This document shows positions 1-59,390 of a stretch of 64,000 bases of DNA, one piece after another. The notes beneath the pieces are model-generated. The model was not told the DNA's origin and did not search any database. It saw nothing but the letters and a program-made list of their open reading frames with translations. The translations under genes and the position numbers were made by a program. Every line of letters begins with the position of its first letter. Position 1 is the stretch's first letter. Where the stretch lies: assembly GCA_029204225.1 (NCBI GenBank), contig CM055095.1, forward strand, positions 35,985,078 to 36,049,077, written 5' to 3'. This DNA is from Diphasiastrum complanatum. Taxonomy: Eukaryota; Streptophyta; Lycopodiopsida; Lycopodiales; Lycopodiaceae.

Positions 1-432
1 ACAACTTAAATCTAATGGTGCTAAGAAAGCACAAAGCAAGATCTAAATCTGTTTGCAACCTGTGCTATGGCTCATTATCTACGTGTTCTTAACGAATGAC
101 GTAATGCCACATGTCCGCTATCACAGCTCTCTCACACACACACAACGAAACAACAAGCAAGTGTCTCTGTTTTTCTTTTGGAAAGAAAGGTTCTTTTTGA
201 TATGGGATAAAGAAAAAAGGATCCCCTAGGTGGAAATTGTAGGTGCACAGGCCAAACCCTTTTTAGGACGTTGATTATAAGGCTCTCCGCTTCTCCTAAA
301 GAGGAAAAAAATCCCCTTGGTTTTGCCTGTAAAATGGGATTTGGTGTCATGTGCATTCGTGCTTGAAGTGGAGTATTTGTAAAGTTGATGGTGGCATGAA
401 AGCTTTGGAGCGGAGGATGGAGTGAAATCGCA
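1..432 (+). other. Upstream region and probable 5' UTR of the SET gene
   Basis: No coding region is supported here. The stretch contains a pyrimidine/CA-rich tract (about 126-150) and leads into the first ATG of the SET-domain gene at 433. A short upstream ATG (ATGGAGTGA) near 418 would encode only two residues. A promoter may lie here, but I cannot place a TATA box or a transcription start with confidence. Confidence 0.35.
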
Positions 433-50676
<50,244 letters not shown>

Positions 50677-51489
50677 GTAGCATTTCTTCTATAGTTTTCC
50701 ATGGGTACTGCGTGTCAAGTTCTTTAGGATGTTGGTTTGTTATTTTGGTTACTTATTTGTATGGATGAAAACAAAATTGCGCTTTGTGTAAAAACATGGA
50801 TTATTGTTCTCTATGCACTCATAATATTTGCTTCCTATAGGTCTTAGTCAAATCTCATACTTATTTAGCAAAATGTTTTTGGAAAGGTTCAAGATCCATA
50901 GCCTCAATAGTGGATTTAATAGTTTAAAGTCTTTCAAGGTCATCACTTTTCTTCTTTCATGTTTGTATGTTCAAGTTGTTTCTGTTTTGGAGTCTTTTGA
51001 TTGTTGGCACCAACCTTTGGCGTTGTTCAAAAGCACGTGACAACATCGTTGGGTTTTTTTACCCCTCTCTGTTTCAAAGGCTTTCATCGCTCTAGTAGTC
51101 ATCATATTGTTTCTTAAATTGAACAATACATTAGCCATATTTTGCCTTCTCTGATTTCCAAGCCAATGCAGTGGTGCAGAGCTCCAAAAGCGTGTCATAG
51201 GATTGTCCATGTCAACATAGTTAGTAAATATTTGGTAAAGTCTAACCACTCAGGGTCACATATGAATTATGTAACATTTAATGTAGATTCTCTTATCATT
51301 AACATAGTTCATAATTTGAGGGGTCCATATTAGTAACACATTCACAACATTGTGCAAAGAAGTTGTTATAGTAGCAACTATTAATGAGATGCTAGTAATC
51401 CAACCAAAAAGCATAGAATAATTGATGCTAATTTCCCTTGCAGCTCCTTACAAAGGAATTTTGCTATTTTGACTCTAGATGGAGTAGCT
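50677..51489 (+). other. Start of intron 7
   Basis: AT-rich, no exon or transposon found up to the copia element. The base before the copia LTR belongs to the duplicated target TAGCT. Confidence 0.45.
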
Positions 51490-51886
51490 TGTTGAAGAGT
51501 AATGCCTATTTTACCCCTTTTGGCTAAGCATTAGTTAAGTTGTACATAACTCATGGGGCATGTTTTAATTAAATGCATGACCCCCCCTTTTGTTAAGTTA
51601 TGTAAATTAGTGCAAGTGGCCCACTTGGCCAAGTAGCTCACTCCTATGGTTGACACCTAGACTTTCCATGCATGTAAAGGAGGTGCATGCCTCACAAGGG
51701 ATTTGGAGGACCCACGCCCTCCTCTCTCTCTCAAGCAATTCATTTCTTCTTGTGACTTTTGAGTTGTGAGATGCTCATGCAATTCTCCTTGTGTGTGATA
51801 TTTCGATAGCCAAGTTTTCTCAAGCTTTCATAGTTGATCTAGCATCTGAGTTAAGATACTCCATAGCTAGGTCTCATAATTCTTCA
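51490..51886 (+). repeat. Copia 5' LTR
   Basis: 397 bp, TG...CA, followed immediately by the PBS. It differs from the 3' copy at, for example, GGTGCATGCC versus GGTGCTTGCC. Confidence 0.9.
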
Positions 51887-51901
51887 TGGTATCAGAGCAG
51901 G
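51887..51901 (+). promoter_or_regulatory. Copia primer binding site (tRNA-iMet)
   Basis: TGGTATCAGAGCAGG directly follows the 5' LTR. Confidence 0.88.
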
Positions 51902-52355
51902 TTGTCTAGCCTGTGAGTCTGAGAGTGAGAGAAACTTCAGTGCTTAGATTCTTGAGAAGATTCTTATCTTCTACAAGCACCTCAATCTTGAAAGAGGGAG
52001 CATTTGATCTACAGGTGTCAGATCAGGTGGAGTCTTGCACTGTTGGAGAGCTATTGGCAAGGGGAGTGGGATGATCCAAAAACTTTCTAAATCTGGCTAA
52101 GTTTTGGAGAGTCTTTCTGGAGGAGCTTACACAAAAGTAGGGCGCACTTTCTGTAGGGGCTTCTGGTTTCTGTTCCAGTGGAGCCTAGTGCTTGTGCTAG
52201 TGAGGCCACACCAAGTGGCAAAGACAAAAGCAGGAGCTGAAGGGTTGCCTTGAAGTGGCTACATACCCTAGTTTGGGGTTAAACCCTTGTTGCTGGAAGC
52301 TGTTCTTTTCTGATCTCTTTCAAGTTGAGCTTCTGTTTTAAGCACAGATTTTAGC

Positions 52356-53285
52356 ATGGCAAGTCTTGGGGAGAGTTTGCTAGGTGAATCTAGCAAACTA
52401 GATGGCACAAACTACAGAGTGTGGAAGTTCAAGATAGCCAATATCTTGATGGATAAGAATTGCTGGGAGGTCATGACAGGTACAGAACCTGTACCAACAT
52501 CTGATCCTGAATTGAAGGACTACATGAACAGGAGACATAAAGCTCATAGGATAATCAATCTTTCTGTCAAGGACAATATTATTCCTCACATTTGCAATGC
52601 AAGGGATGCAGCTGATGCTTGGACAATTCTGAAGTCTATGTTTGAAACAGTGGATTCAGCCAAGCTGGTGTATTTGCAAAACAGGTTACATACTCTCAAG
52701 ATGGAAGCAGGTGCAACAATTGGTGATCATATTACAAAGGTCAAGGACCTATTGGATCAGCTTGCTTCAGTTGGAGAGAAAGTAAGTGACAGGAGTATTG
52801 TTCCCATAGTCTTGAACAGCTTGTCATTCAACTATCAAGACTATGTGATGTCCCTTTCTGCTAGGGAGAAACTCCCAACCTTTGGGGAGTTATGTGGTCT
52901 TCTTTTACAGGAGGAGATGAGAAGGAAGAATCTTTCTGAAAGGGAAGATAATCCAGAGCTTGCATTTGCTTCTAAGAAGAAGCAAAACCTTCAGAAAAAA
53001 GGCAAAGGCAAAAAGAAGAACTCAAAGCAAAGCTTGGAGCAGCAGGTGTCCAAGTTACAGGTTGGAGAGGAGTCAAGCACCAATTTGGTAAGTATGGGCA
53101 TTTTGCTTTTGAATGCAGGAAGAAGCAAAGTGATCATAAGAAGGGAAAGAACCAGCAGAGTCACTTTGTTGACAAAGTTGCAGAGGAGGAGCAATCTGGT
53201 GTGCTTGAGCTATTCACCGCAGCCCTATCATCTGAATCCACATTTGGTGGATGGTACATTGATTCTGGAGCCTCAAAGCACATGA
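52356..53285 (+). CDS. Copia Gag (frameshifted near its C-terminus)
   Basis: 309-codon open frame from ATG 52356. It carries the copia gag hallmarks LDGTNYRVWKFKIANIL near residue 17, then a UBN2-type helical region with DAADAWTILKSMFE, LHTLKMEAGATIGDHI and VLNSLSFNYQDYV, then a Lys-rich stretch. A deletion or frameshift near 53088 (at a GTAAGT) removes the first part of the CCHC knuckle. The remaining YGHFAFEC and the downstream protease motif YIDSGASKHMT (about 53250-53285) lie in another frame. Gag would form the capsid. The last 60 or so residues of this frame are off-frame junk. Confidence 0.78.
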   Translation: MASLGESLLGESSKLDGTNYRVWKFKIANILMDKNCWEVMTGTEPVPTSDPELKDYMNRRHKAHRIINLSVKDNIIPHICNARDAADAWTILKSMFETVDSAKLVYLQNRLHTLKMEAGATIGDHITKVKDLLDQLASVGEKVSDRSIVPIVLNSLSFNYQDYVMSLSAREKLPTFGELCGLLLQEEMRRKNLSEREDNPELAFASKKKQNLQKKGKGKKKNSKQSLEQQVSKLQVGEESSTNLVSMGILLLNAGRSKVIIRRERTSRVTLLTKLQRRSNLVCLSYSPQPYHLNPHLVDGTLILEPQST

Positions 53286-53312
53286 CACCTCATAGAGATT
53301 GGTTCAGCACCT

Positions 53313-53588
53313 ATGAGGAGACAGAAGATAGCCAGCATGTTTGCCTTGGAGATAATTCCTAGCATTAAGTCTTCTTCAGATACATGTCAGGCTTGTGCAT
53401 TAGGGAAGCAACAGAGGAAAAAGTTTCCAAAGGAGAAAGCTACCAGGGCCAAGGGCATTCTTGAACTTGTGCATTCAGATTTATGTGGTCCCATGCAGGT
53501 CAAATCAGCACACCCATGGATGCAGGCAACAAGCCATCAAAAGATGATGGTCCAGCATTTGCAGATGAGACGCTCTATCGTCAGTTAG
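53313..53588 (+). pseudogene. Copia pre-integrase/integrase N-terminal fragment
   Basis: Open frame with CQACALGKQQRKKFP and LELVHSDLCGPM, the zinc-binding end and first catalytic Asp region of copia integrase. At about 53500 it joins directly to the end of RT, so the catalytic core is deleted. Confidence 0.75.
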
Positions 53589-54259
53589 TGGGCAGCCTGA
53601 TTTACCTTACTACCACCAGGCCAGATATTGCTTATGCGGTTGGAATCGCAAGTCAATACATGTGTAAGCCTACCGAAGCACATTGGAAGGCAGCCAAGCG
53701 GATCCTACGATATGTGAGAGGGACAGTGACTTATGGGATTGGATACACGGATGACGGGAACCTTCAGCTGGAAGGTTCTTCAGATTCTGATTGGGCAGGT
53801 GATAGAGACGATCGGAGATCGACGACAGGCTATTGCTTCAGCCTAGGTTCAGGGGCTATATCATGGTGCAGTAAGAAGCAGCCTACTATTGCTCTATCGT
53901 CTACCGAAGCTGAGTACAGGGCGACTACGAGGTCCGCCTGTGAAGCCATTTGGTTACGCCGTCTACTTGAGGACATGCAGATTGCTCAAGTAAGACCTAC
54001 ATTGTTACATTGTGATAACCAAAGCTGCATTCAGCTTGCAAGGAATCCAGTCTATCATGCACGGACAAAACATATAGAGGTGGACCAGCATTTTATACGA
54101 GAGAAAGTGCACAGTGGGGAGATCGAGCTAGTTTATTGCGACACCAACGATCAGACAGCTGATATTTTTACTAAACCACTTAGTAAAGATAAGTTTGAAA
54201 AGTTCAGAACTTTGTTGGGTGTCAGTTTGAATAAAATTGCCATTAAGGGGGGGTGTTGA
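53483..54259 (+). CDS. Copia RT end and RNase H, 258-codon open frame
   Basis: YRQLVGSLIYLTTTRPDIAY (end of RT), then RNase H with SSDSDWAGDRDDRRSTTGY, SSTEAEYRATTRSACEA, LHCDNQSCIQLARNPV and DIFTKPLSKDKF, ending at the 3' LTR. The RNase H domain itself is intact and would degrade the RNA of the RNA-DNA hybrid, but the frame has lost its upstream polyprotein. The first residues, up to about 15, come from the integrase side of the deletion in a different frame. Confidence 0.78.
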   Translation: MWSHAGQISTPMDAGNKPSKDDGPAFADETLYRQLVGSLIYLTTTRPDIAYAVGIASQYMCKPTEAHWKAAKRILRYVRGTVTYGIGYTDDGNLQLEGSSDSDWAGDRDDRRSTTGYCFSLGSGAISWCSKKQPTIALSSTEAEYRATTRSACEAIWLRRLLEDMQIAQVRPTLLHCDNQSCIQLARNPVYHARTKHIEVDQHFIREKVHSGEIELVYCDTNDQTADIFTKPLSKDKFEKFRTLLGVSLNKIAIKGGC

Positions 54260-54650
54260 AGAGTAATGCCTATTTTACCCCTTTTGGCTAAGCATTAGTT
54301 AAGTTGTACATAACTCATGGGGCATGTTTTAATTAAATGCATGACCCCCCCTTTTGTTAAGTTATGTAAATTAGTGCAAGTGGCCCACTTGGCCAAGTAG
54401 CTCACTCCTATGGTTGACACCTAGACTTTCCATGCATGTAAAGGAGGTGCTTGCCTCACAAGGGATTTGGAGGACCCACGCCCTCCTCTCTCTCTCAAGC
54501 AATTCATTTCTTCTTGTGACTTTTGAGTTGTGAGATGCTCATGCAATTCTCCTTGTGTGTGATATTTCCATAGCCAAGTTTTCTCAAGCTTTCATAGTTG
54601 ATCTAGCATCTGAGTTAAGATACTCCATAGCTAGGTCTCATAATTCTTCA
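54254..54650 (+). repeat. Copia 3' LTR
   Basis: 397 bp copy preceded by a run of seven G and followed by the target duplication TAGCT. Confidence 0.9.
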
Positions 54651-54655
54651 TAGCT

Positions 54656-54975
54656 CTTGCCTCTTAAAGACTCCAAAATATACAATTGACCAGCGAACCC
54701 ATCGTCAAGGTGTTTATAAGTTCTCACAATCTTCCAAGCCTTTTCATGAGATCACATTATTTTAATGACCTAGTGGCAAGATCTGGCCTTTATATAACAA
54801 AACCATATAATAAATGGCAACTAGAATATAGTGTTTGTATCATTTTTACAAACAAGACCATTTCCCAAGACTAACAAAACTATTTCCCTTAATACAATAG
54901 TTGACATTTTCATCCTCGATGTCCTTCAAATCAAGAGTAGTGAATGGTGGTTGCACACAATGTCATGCTTGATAT
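54656..54975. other. Intron 7: short unassigned stretch
   Basis: No signature seen between the copia target duplication and the next LINE tail. Confidence 0.4.
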
Positions 54976-55655
54976 GAGAGAGAGAGAGAATAGAATAGAA
55001 TAGAATATATTAAGGTCTACAGAATGCCCTTGGGCACATAAAAAATGAAAAAGAAAAAGTACATAAAAAATGAGCATTGTCCATGCCGGCCTTATTTCTA
55101 TCAGCTAAAACACAGAATAAAACAGAAATAAACCGGAAATAAAACCAAAGCTTAACCTCCAGCTATGGTGAGGGTACAAAAGTAGTAGCTTAACCACCAG
55201 CTACGCGGAGGAATAAAACTTACTAACTGAGAGAGAAAAACTGTGTGATCTGGTGTGAGGCACATGGTGGCCTCTGGTGACGAACTCTGGATCTAGATGG
55301 TCGAGGAAGACGCTGGAGCTTCGGTCGTCGAGCTAGAATGTCAATCTCACTGTTCGAAGTATCCTCCCTAACTCTTTTCTGTAAGAAAAGTGTAATATGT
55401 GGCTGGCTGTGGTCAACATCCTGATCATCTGACAGAAGAGAAGTTCTCAAAGAGACCATCTCTCCTAATAGCAAACCAACACATCTCGCATCTTTGCGCA
55501 TCTGGATAGGCAAAGAAGGAACCAAGTGTGAGTGGAATTGTCCCGATAGAGACAATGGTATCTGCCTCTGATCTCATAGTAAGCTGGACATCTGAAACTA
55601 AAGTGAAACTCATCCTCAACCTCCTGTAGTGTACAACACTGACAGATCTTGGGGA
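54976..55655 (-). mobile_element. LINE fragment o (ORF2 C-terminus and 3' end, antisense)
   Basis: Minus strand: CCTLQEVEDEF, then AYYEIRG-type pieces (55425-55664) and a C-terminus (55223-55555). The 3' end has hairpin TGCCCTTGGGCA (about 55025-55036) and a tail of (TATTC)n followed by (TC)n (54976-55006). The mixed pentamer and TC tail differs from the other copies. Confidence 0.75.
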
Positions 55656-55809
55656 AAATGCCAAAACAAAACGGTTCGAACCAAAAAAAAAAAAAACGTG
55701 TTCTAATCGTTTTTTCTTTAAAAAGATTGAAGTTTTTTTTTTCCCGATTCGAACCTAAAAAAACGGTTCGAACCGGGCCGATTCGAACTGGCGGTTCGAC
55801 ACAACACTG
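55656..55809. repeat. Cluster of GGTTCGAACC-like motifs
   Basis: About 150 bp with ACGGTTCGAACC twice and GATTCGAAC twice, plus CGGTTCGAC, between A and T runs. It sits between LINE ORF2 and ORF1 pieces. Origin not recognised; it could be a decayed palindromic MITE. Confidence 0.4.
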
Positions 55810-56582
55810 CTACTTGTCATGTTAGCTTCCTAGAAGGCTTGACACCTTTCTTCCACTTGTATGTAAGGTTGCCATCCATGAAAATTCGTGTATTTTTCAA
55901 TTTGGCTCATTTTAACAAAGCATATGTACGACAAATGGATGATTTGAAACAGATAATCACCTTGATTATCCCTTTTTGTTTGCCATGTTGTATCCAAGCC
56001 TTCACTATTATGATCTGGTGTACTTTCAAAAAAGCATTTGCTTCTTGTTGCTCTAGTTTGGTTTTCAACACTCGTATTCTTGTTGATGTGGACATTGGTG
56101 TTGTATCCTTCAATTTGCCCAATTCTTGCTCCAAAGAGGTAATCTTGGGCTGCATTTGGCTCTTGTCTTATGTGAGATTGGCCACCATAGTTTTGAGTTG
56201 AATCATTTTCTATTTCATGGAGTGAAATTCTAGGTTGAGTGGCTCTATTTACCAAGTAAGGTATTGTTCATAGGATTGGGAGTGTAGAGATATTTTTGTC
56301 TGAAGAAGAAGCAAATACAGTTGGAGTAGATAGGCTAGATGAGGTGGGAGGTAGGAGCACCCTCGCCTACGCAACAGGTAGGGGGAGCGGTGGGGAGTGC
56401 GGCAGGGGCCGGGGGAGCTAGCTTCCCCCCATTTTTGTGGGGCCATGTCGGAGGGAGGGCCAGCAGCATCCACAATGGAGGGTGCCAACAACAGCACGAT
56501 GGAGGCCAGTAGTGGCAGCGGACGCGATGGAGCTAGGCCATCGCTGCAGGTGGAGCGCGATGGAGATCCGCCATCCCTGGCC

Positions 56583-56632
<50 letters not shown>

Positions 56633-56640
56633 CGAGAGAG
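55810..56640 (-). pseudogene. LINE ORF1 remnant and GC-rich 5' end beside (GA)n
   Basis: Minus strand with DTTWQTKRDNQG (about 55990), a coiled-coil-like KITSLEQELGKLKD and a Pro-rich N-terminus (about 56250-56500), similar to fragment i. It is followed by (GA)n at 56586-56640. Here the array is not followed by a LINE 3' hairpin but by a gypsy LTR. Confidence 0.55.
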
Positions 56641-56647
56641 CGTCTAT

Positions 56648-57153
56648 GTAGTTACTAGGTAATAGTATCTACTATGATCATTCATGTATGTTCAATTGGA
56701 TAAGTTTTTGCTCGCTACCTCTCAAATTAGATCAAATCATCAACGCACGTGCCACGAACATGATAGTTCATAGTAGTATATAAAGAGCCGTAGGTAGTAG
56801 TTATTCGGCTCATTACATTCGCCGCGTCCATTTACATTTACTTCATTATTGGGCCATTTGGACATATTACTGGAGAGTGGGGGCCTTCTTGGAGGGCGCA
56901 CTATTATCCCTCCCAGTTGGGCCCTAGCCACCGGAAGCTTCCTTTTAGCGCTTCCTCTAGGCTATAAGTAGGGAAACTGTGTCATTTGTTATTCAACTGA
57001 TGATATTGATCTCTCTCTTTAGCCTCCTTAATCTCTCTCTTTCCTGCTTTCTAGGGCTAAGTCTTGCTTATGTGCTGCTTTCATAGCTTAAGTCTTGCTT
57101 ATGTGGTGCTTTCATAGCTTAGCTCTAGATCAATTGTGGCTTCATCCGTAACT
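56648..57153 (+). repeat. Gypsy 5' LTR (second lineage)
   Basis: Ends are inferred from the PBS and from the inverted pair AGTTAC (56650-56655) and GTAACT (57148-57153). A TATATAAAG box lies near 56777-56785. There is no second LTR to confirm the borders. Confidence 0.5.
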
Positions 57154-57166
57154 TGGTATCAGAGCA
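57154..57166 (+). promoter_or_regulatory. Gypsy primer binding site (tRNA-iMet)
   Basis: TGGTATCAGAGCA, directly after the inferred LTR end. Confidence 0.8.
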
Positions 57167-57231
57167 CTTTCCTGTGTACCACTTTATTAGAGAATTTCCT
57201 CAAGTTTTTGTCTATTCCTTCCACTATCATT

Positions 57232-57845
57232 ATGGCACATTCACCTACCCCGAGTGAAACTGTTCAGGAAAACTTATCCGATCAGTTTCGTCGCATGGAT
57301 GATACCCTTTCTGGCCTTGTTCTTCGCTTCGATAAGGTTATGACCGACTTTGCTACTATGCAGTCACAGATTGATTCTTTACAGCCTCATGGTCCTGGTA
57401 AAGCTCCTCTTTTTCCTTCGGGACCCCCCCATTTGGATTTCCATCTTCCTCTGTTAGTCAGCCTACTGGTGGACCGTTCATTCCACCTAACCCACCTTCT
57501 GGTTTCTTTCCACGTCCCCCAGTTCCGGAGCCCCACTTTGCTCGATACTTTCGTGATAGGGTACAGCTTGCTACCTATTCCGGTTCCTCTGACGGGAACT
57601 TATTAGAGAATTGGTTTGCTAAGCTTGACACATATTTTCAGATCTACCCTAAGACTGATCCTCAGAAGATCCAGTTGGGTGCTTTACACTTAGATGGACG
57701 CGCCACCACATGGTGGCGAGTTTATCGAGCCGATCCTGATCGGGGTGTCCAGCGGGCAGTACCAGTTCCTCCAGTTTCTACTCCAGCAGCTGTTCCTCAG
57801 GTGATCTCTGACTTATTACATCAGTATGCTTTTGTCTTTTCATAA
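57232..57845 (+). pseudogene. Gypsy gag, second lineage
   Basis: ATG at 57232 (MAHSPTPSETVQENLSDQF), a coiled-coil N-terminus, then after a frameshift YFRDRVQLATYSGSS, ENWFAKLDTYFQIYPKTDP and LDGRATTWWR. It is cut short by a stop at about 57843. Confidence 0.7.
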
Positions 57846-57848
57846 CCT

Positions 57849-58823
57849 ATGACGCTACCACCATTACGTGACGCGAACCATCACATTGACTCGCGTCCTG
57901 GTTTTGCTCCTCCTTCCCGTCCCCCTTATCGTATGTCTCGATCTGAGCGTGATGAGCTTGAGCTCCATATTACTGCCTTGTTAGATCAGGGTCTCATTGT
58001 TCATAGTCACAGCCCTTTCGGTGCCCCTGTTCAAATTGTAAAAATGATGGTACCAAACGCCTTTGTATTGATTACCGTGCTTTAAATAAGTTGACTATTC
58101 GTAATCAGTACCCTATTCCGCACATGGATGACCTCTTTGACCAGCTCGGTACCTCTAAAATCTTTTCTAAGATAGACCTTCGTTCTGGATATTACCAAAT
58201 TAGGATGCACCCTTCTGACGAACGTAAGACTGCTGTTCGTACTCATCTTGGTTTATATGAATTTCGTGTGCTTCCTTTTGGTGTTACTAATGGCCCTCCT
58301 ACGTTCCATAATGTGACGAATAACGTCATGCGTCCACTTTTTGGTCATTGTGTCTTGGTTTATTTTGATGATATTCTTATTTTAGCCAGTCTCTTGCTGA
58401 GCATGTTTCCCATCTTTCCTCTGTATTTCAGTTACTTGTACATCACCAATTATTTGCTAAGTTGTCTAAATGTTCTTTTGTTGTTGCTGAGATCGAGTTT
58501 CTTGGTTTTCTTGTTTGTAATGGGCACATTCGTCTGGACCCTCATAAGGTTCAGGCCATCCAGGATTGGCCTATACCAACTGATGTTCATCATGTTCGTA
58601 TGTTCCTTGGGTTAGCCACTCACCTTCGTCGTCCCGTTCCTCATTTTGCCACTATTGCAGCTCCTCTTCATGCACTTTTGAAGAAGTCTAGTACTTTTCT
58701 TTGGACTTCTGATTGTCAGTCAACGTTTGATACTCTTCGTCGTGTTGTTGTTGATGCTGTCGTTATGTGTTTACCCCAGTTTGATCAGAAGTTTCTTGTT
58801 GAGACTGATGCTAGAGAAGTATC
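57849..58823 (+). pseudogene. Gypsy reverse transcriptase, second lineage
   Basis: Three overlapping frames cover RT: PPSRPPYRMSRSERDEL; then IDYRALNKLTIRNQYPIPHM, IFSKIDLRSGYYQIRMH, PFGVTNGPPTF and catalytic YFDDILI; then AKLSKCSFVVAEIEFLGF and LVETDARE (RNase H start). Frameshifts lie near 58045 and 58385-58460. Confidence 0.78.
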
Positions 58824-59060
58824 AAGTGATCTGTCTCTATGAGGAATGGGAGACTTGATGTGTATCAACATCAGGGCAACAAATCTATGTTTCTCATACT
58901 CTACTAATGAACGTAAGATACACGCTACGTAGTAATATTGGCCTCTAATACCATAATACAATGGAGAATGGAAGATGAATTGCTCCTCCGTTTCTACCTT
59001 CCTAATCATAAGCAAAGTTCTCTCTAGATCTAGCAAGGTGTCCTTTAGTACTTGAATACC
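58824..59060 (-). mobile_element. LINE fragment p (ORF2 C-terminal piece, antisense)
   Basis: Minus strand KVETEEQFIFHSPLYYGIRG matches the C-terminal knuckle region, with the first Cys pair lost. It truncates the gypsy RT/RNase H. Confidence 0.6.
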
Positions 59061-59390
59061 TGTTGGAGAGTATCTCACACAAACTGCTATAGCAAAGACG
59101 ACACCGACAGTTCACTCGGAGACAGAGGTCCACGACACATTCAACGATTCACAACAAACTATATACCATATTTTTCCAGGCTGATGGACATTTATTATAC
59201 CAGGCTGATGGACTTTGACTGTGCCAGCCATCTCACTATATGTAGTTTGAGTTTGTAGCTATCGTTTCTTTTTACCTAGTTGAGCTTTTAAGCTCCTATA
59301 TGTGCACACTTGACATGTACCTTTTCTTAGTCCTATGTACATTAGGGTATTTCAAGGACATTAATAAAGATCTTTCTTTCTCTCTCTCTC
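59061..59390 (+). mobile_element. LINE fragment q (3' UTR and TC tail)
   Basis: The last 150 bp match, in opposite orientation, the 3' end of fragment i (GTGCACACTTGACATGTACC...CTTAGTCCTATGTAC). It ends ATTAATAAAG and TTTC/TC (59371-59390). Confidence 0.7.

Larger units (their letters stand above)
51490..54650 (+). mobile_element. Ty1/copia element with internal deletions, intact LTRs
   Basis: 3,161 bp. The LTRs 51490-51886 and 54254-54650 are both 397 bp, start TGTTGAAGAG, end ATTCTTCA and differ at about two visible sites. A perfect target duplication TAGCT lies at 51485-51489 and 54651-54655. PBS TGGTATCAGAGCAGG is at 51887 and the purine tract AAGGGGGGG at 54245-54253. The interior keeps gag, the protease motif, the start of integrase and RT end/RNase H, but most of integrase and RT is deleted. 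It is a recent, non-autonomous insertion. Confidence 0.9.
56648..58823 (+). mobile_element. Second Ty3/gypsy lineage, 5' half
   Basis: 5' LTR about 56648-57153, then PBS TGGTATCAGAGCA (57154-57166), gag from 57232 with a frameshift near 57430, a deletion after ATTWWR, then RT (57849-58800). It breaks off at about 58823, where an antisense LINE piece begins. Integrase, RNase H core and 3' LTR are missing. It is clearly different from the 31-kb gypsy element. Confidence 0.78.
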
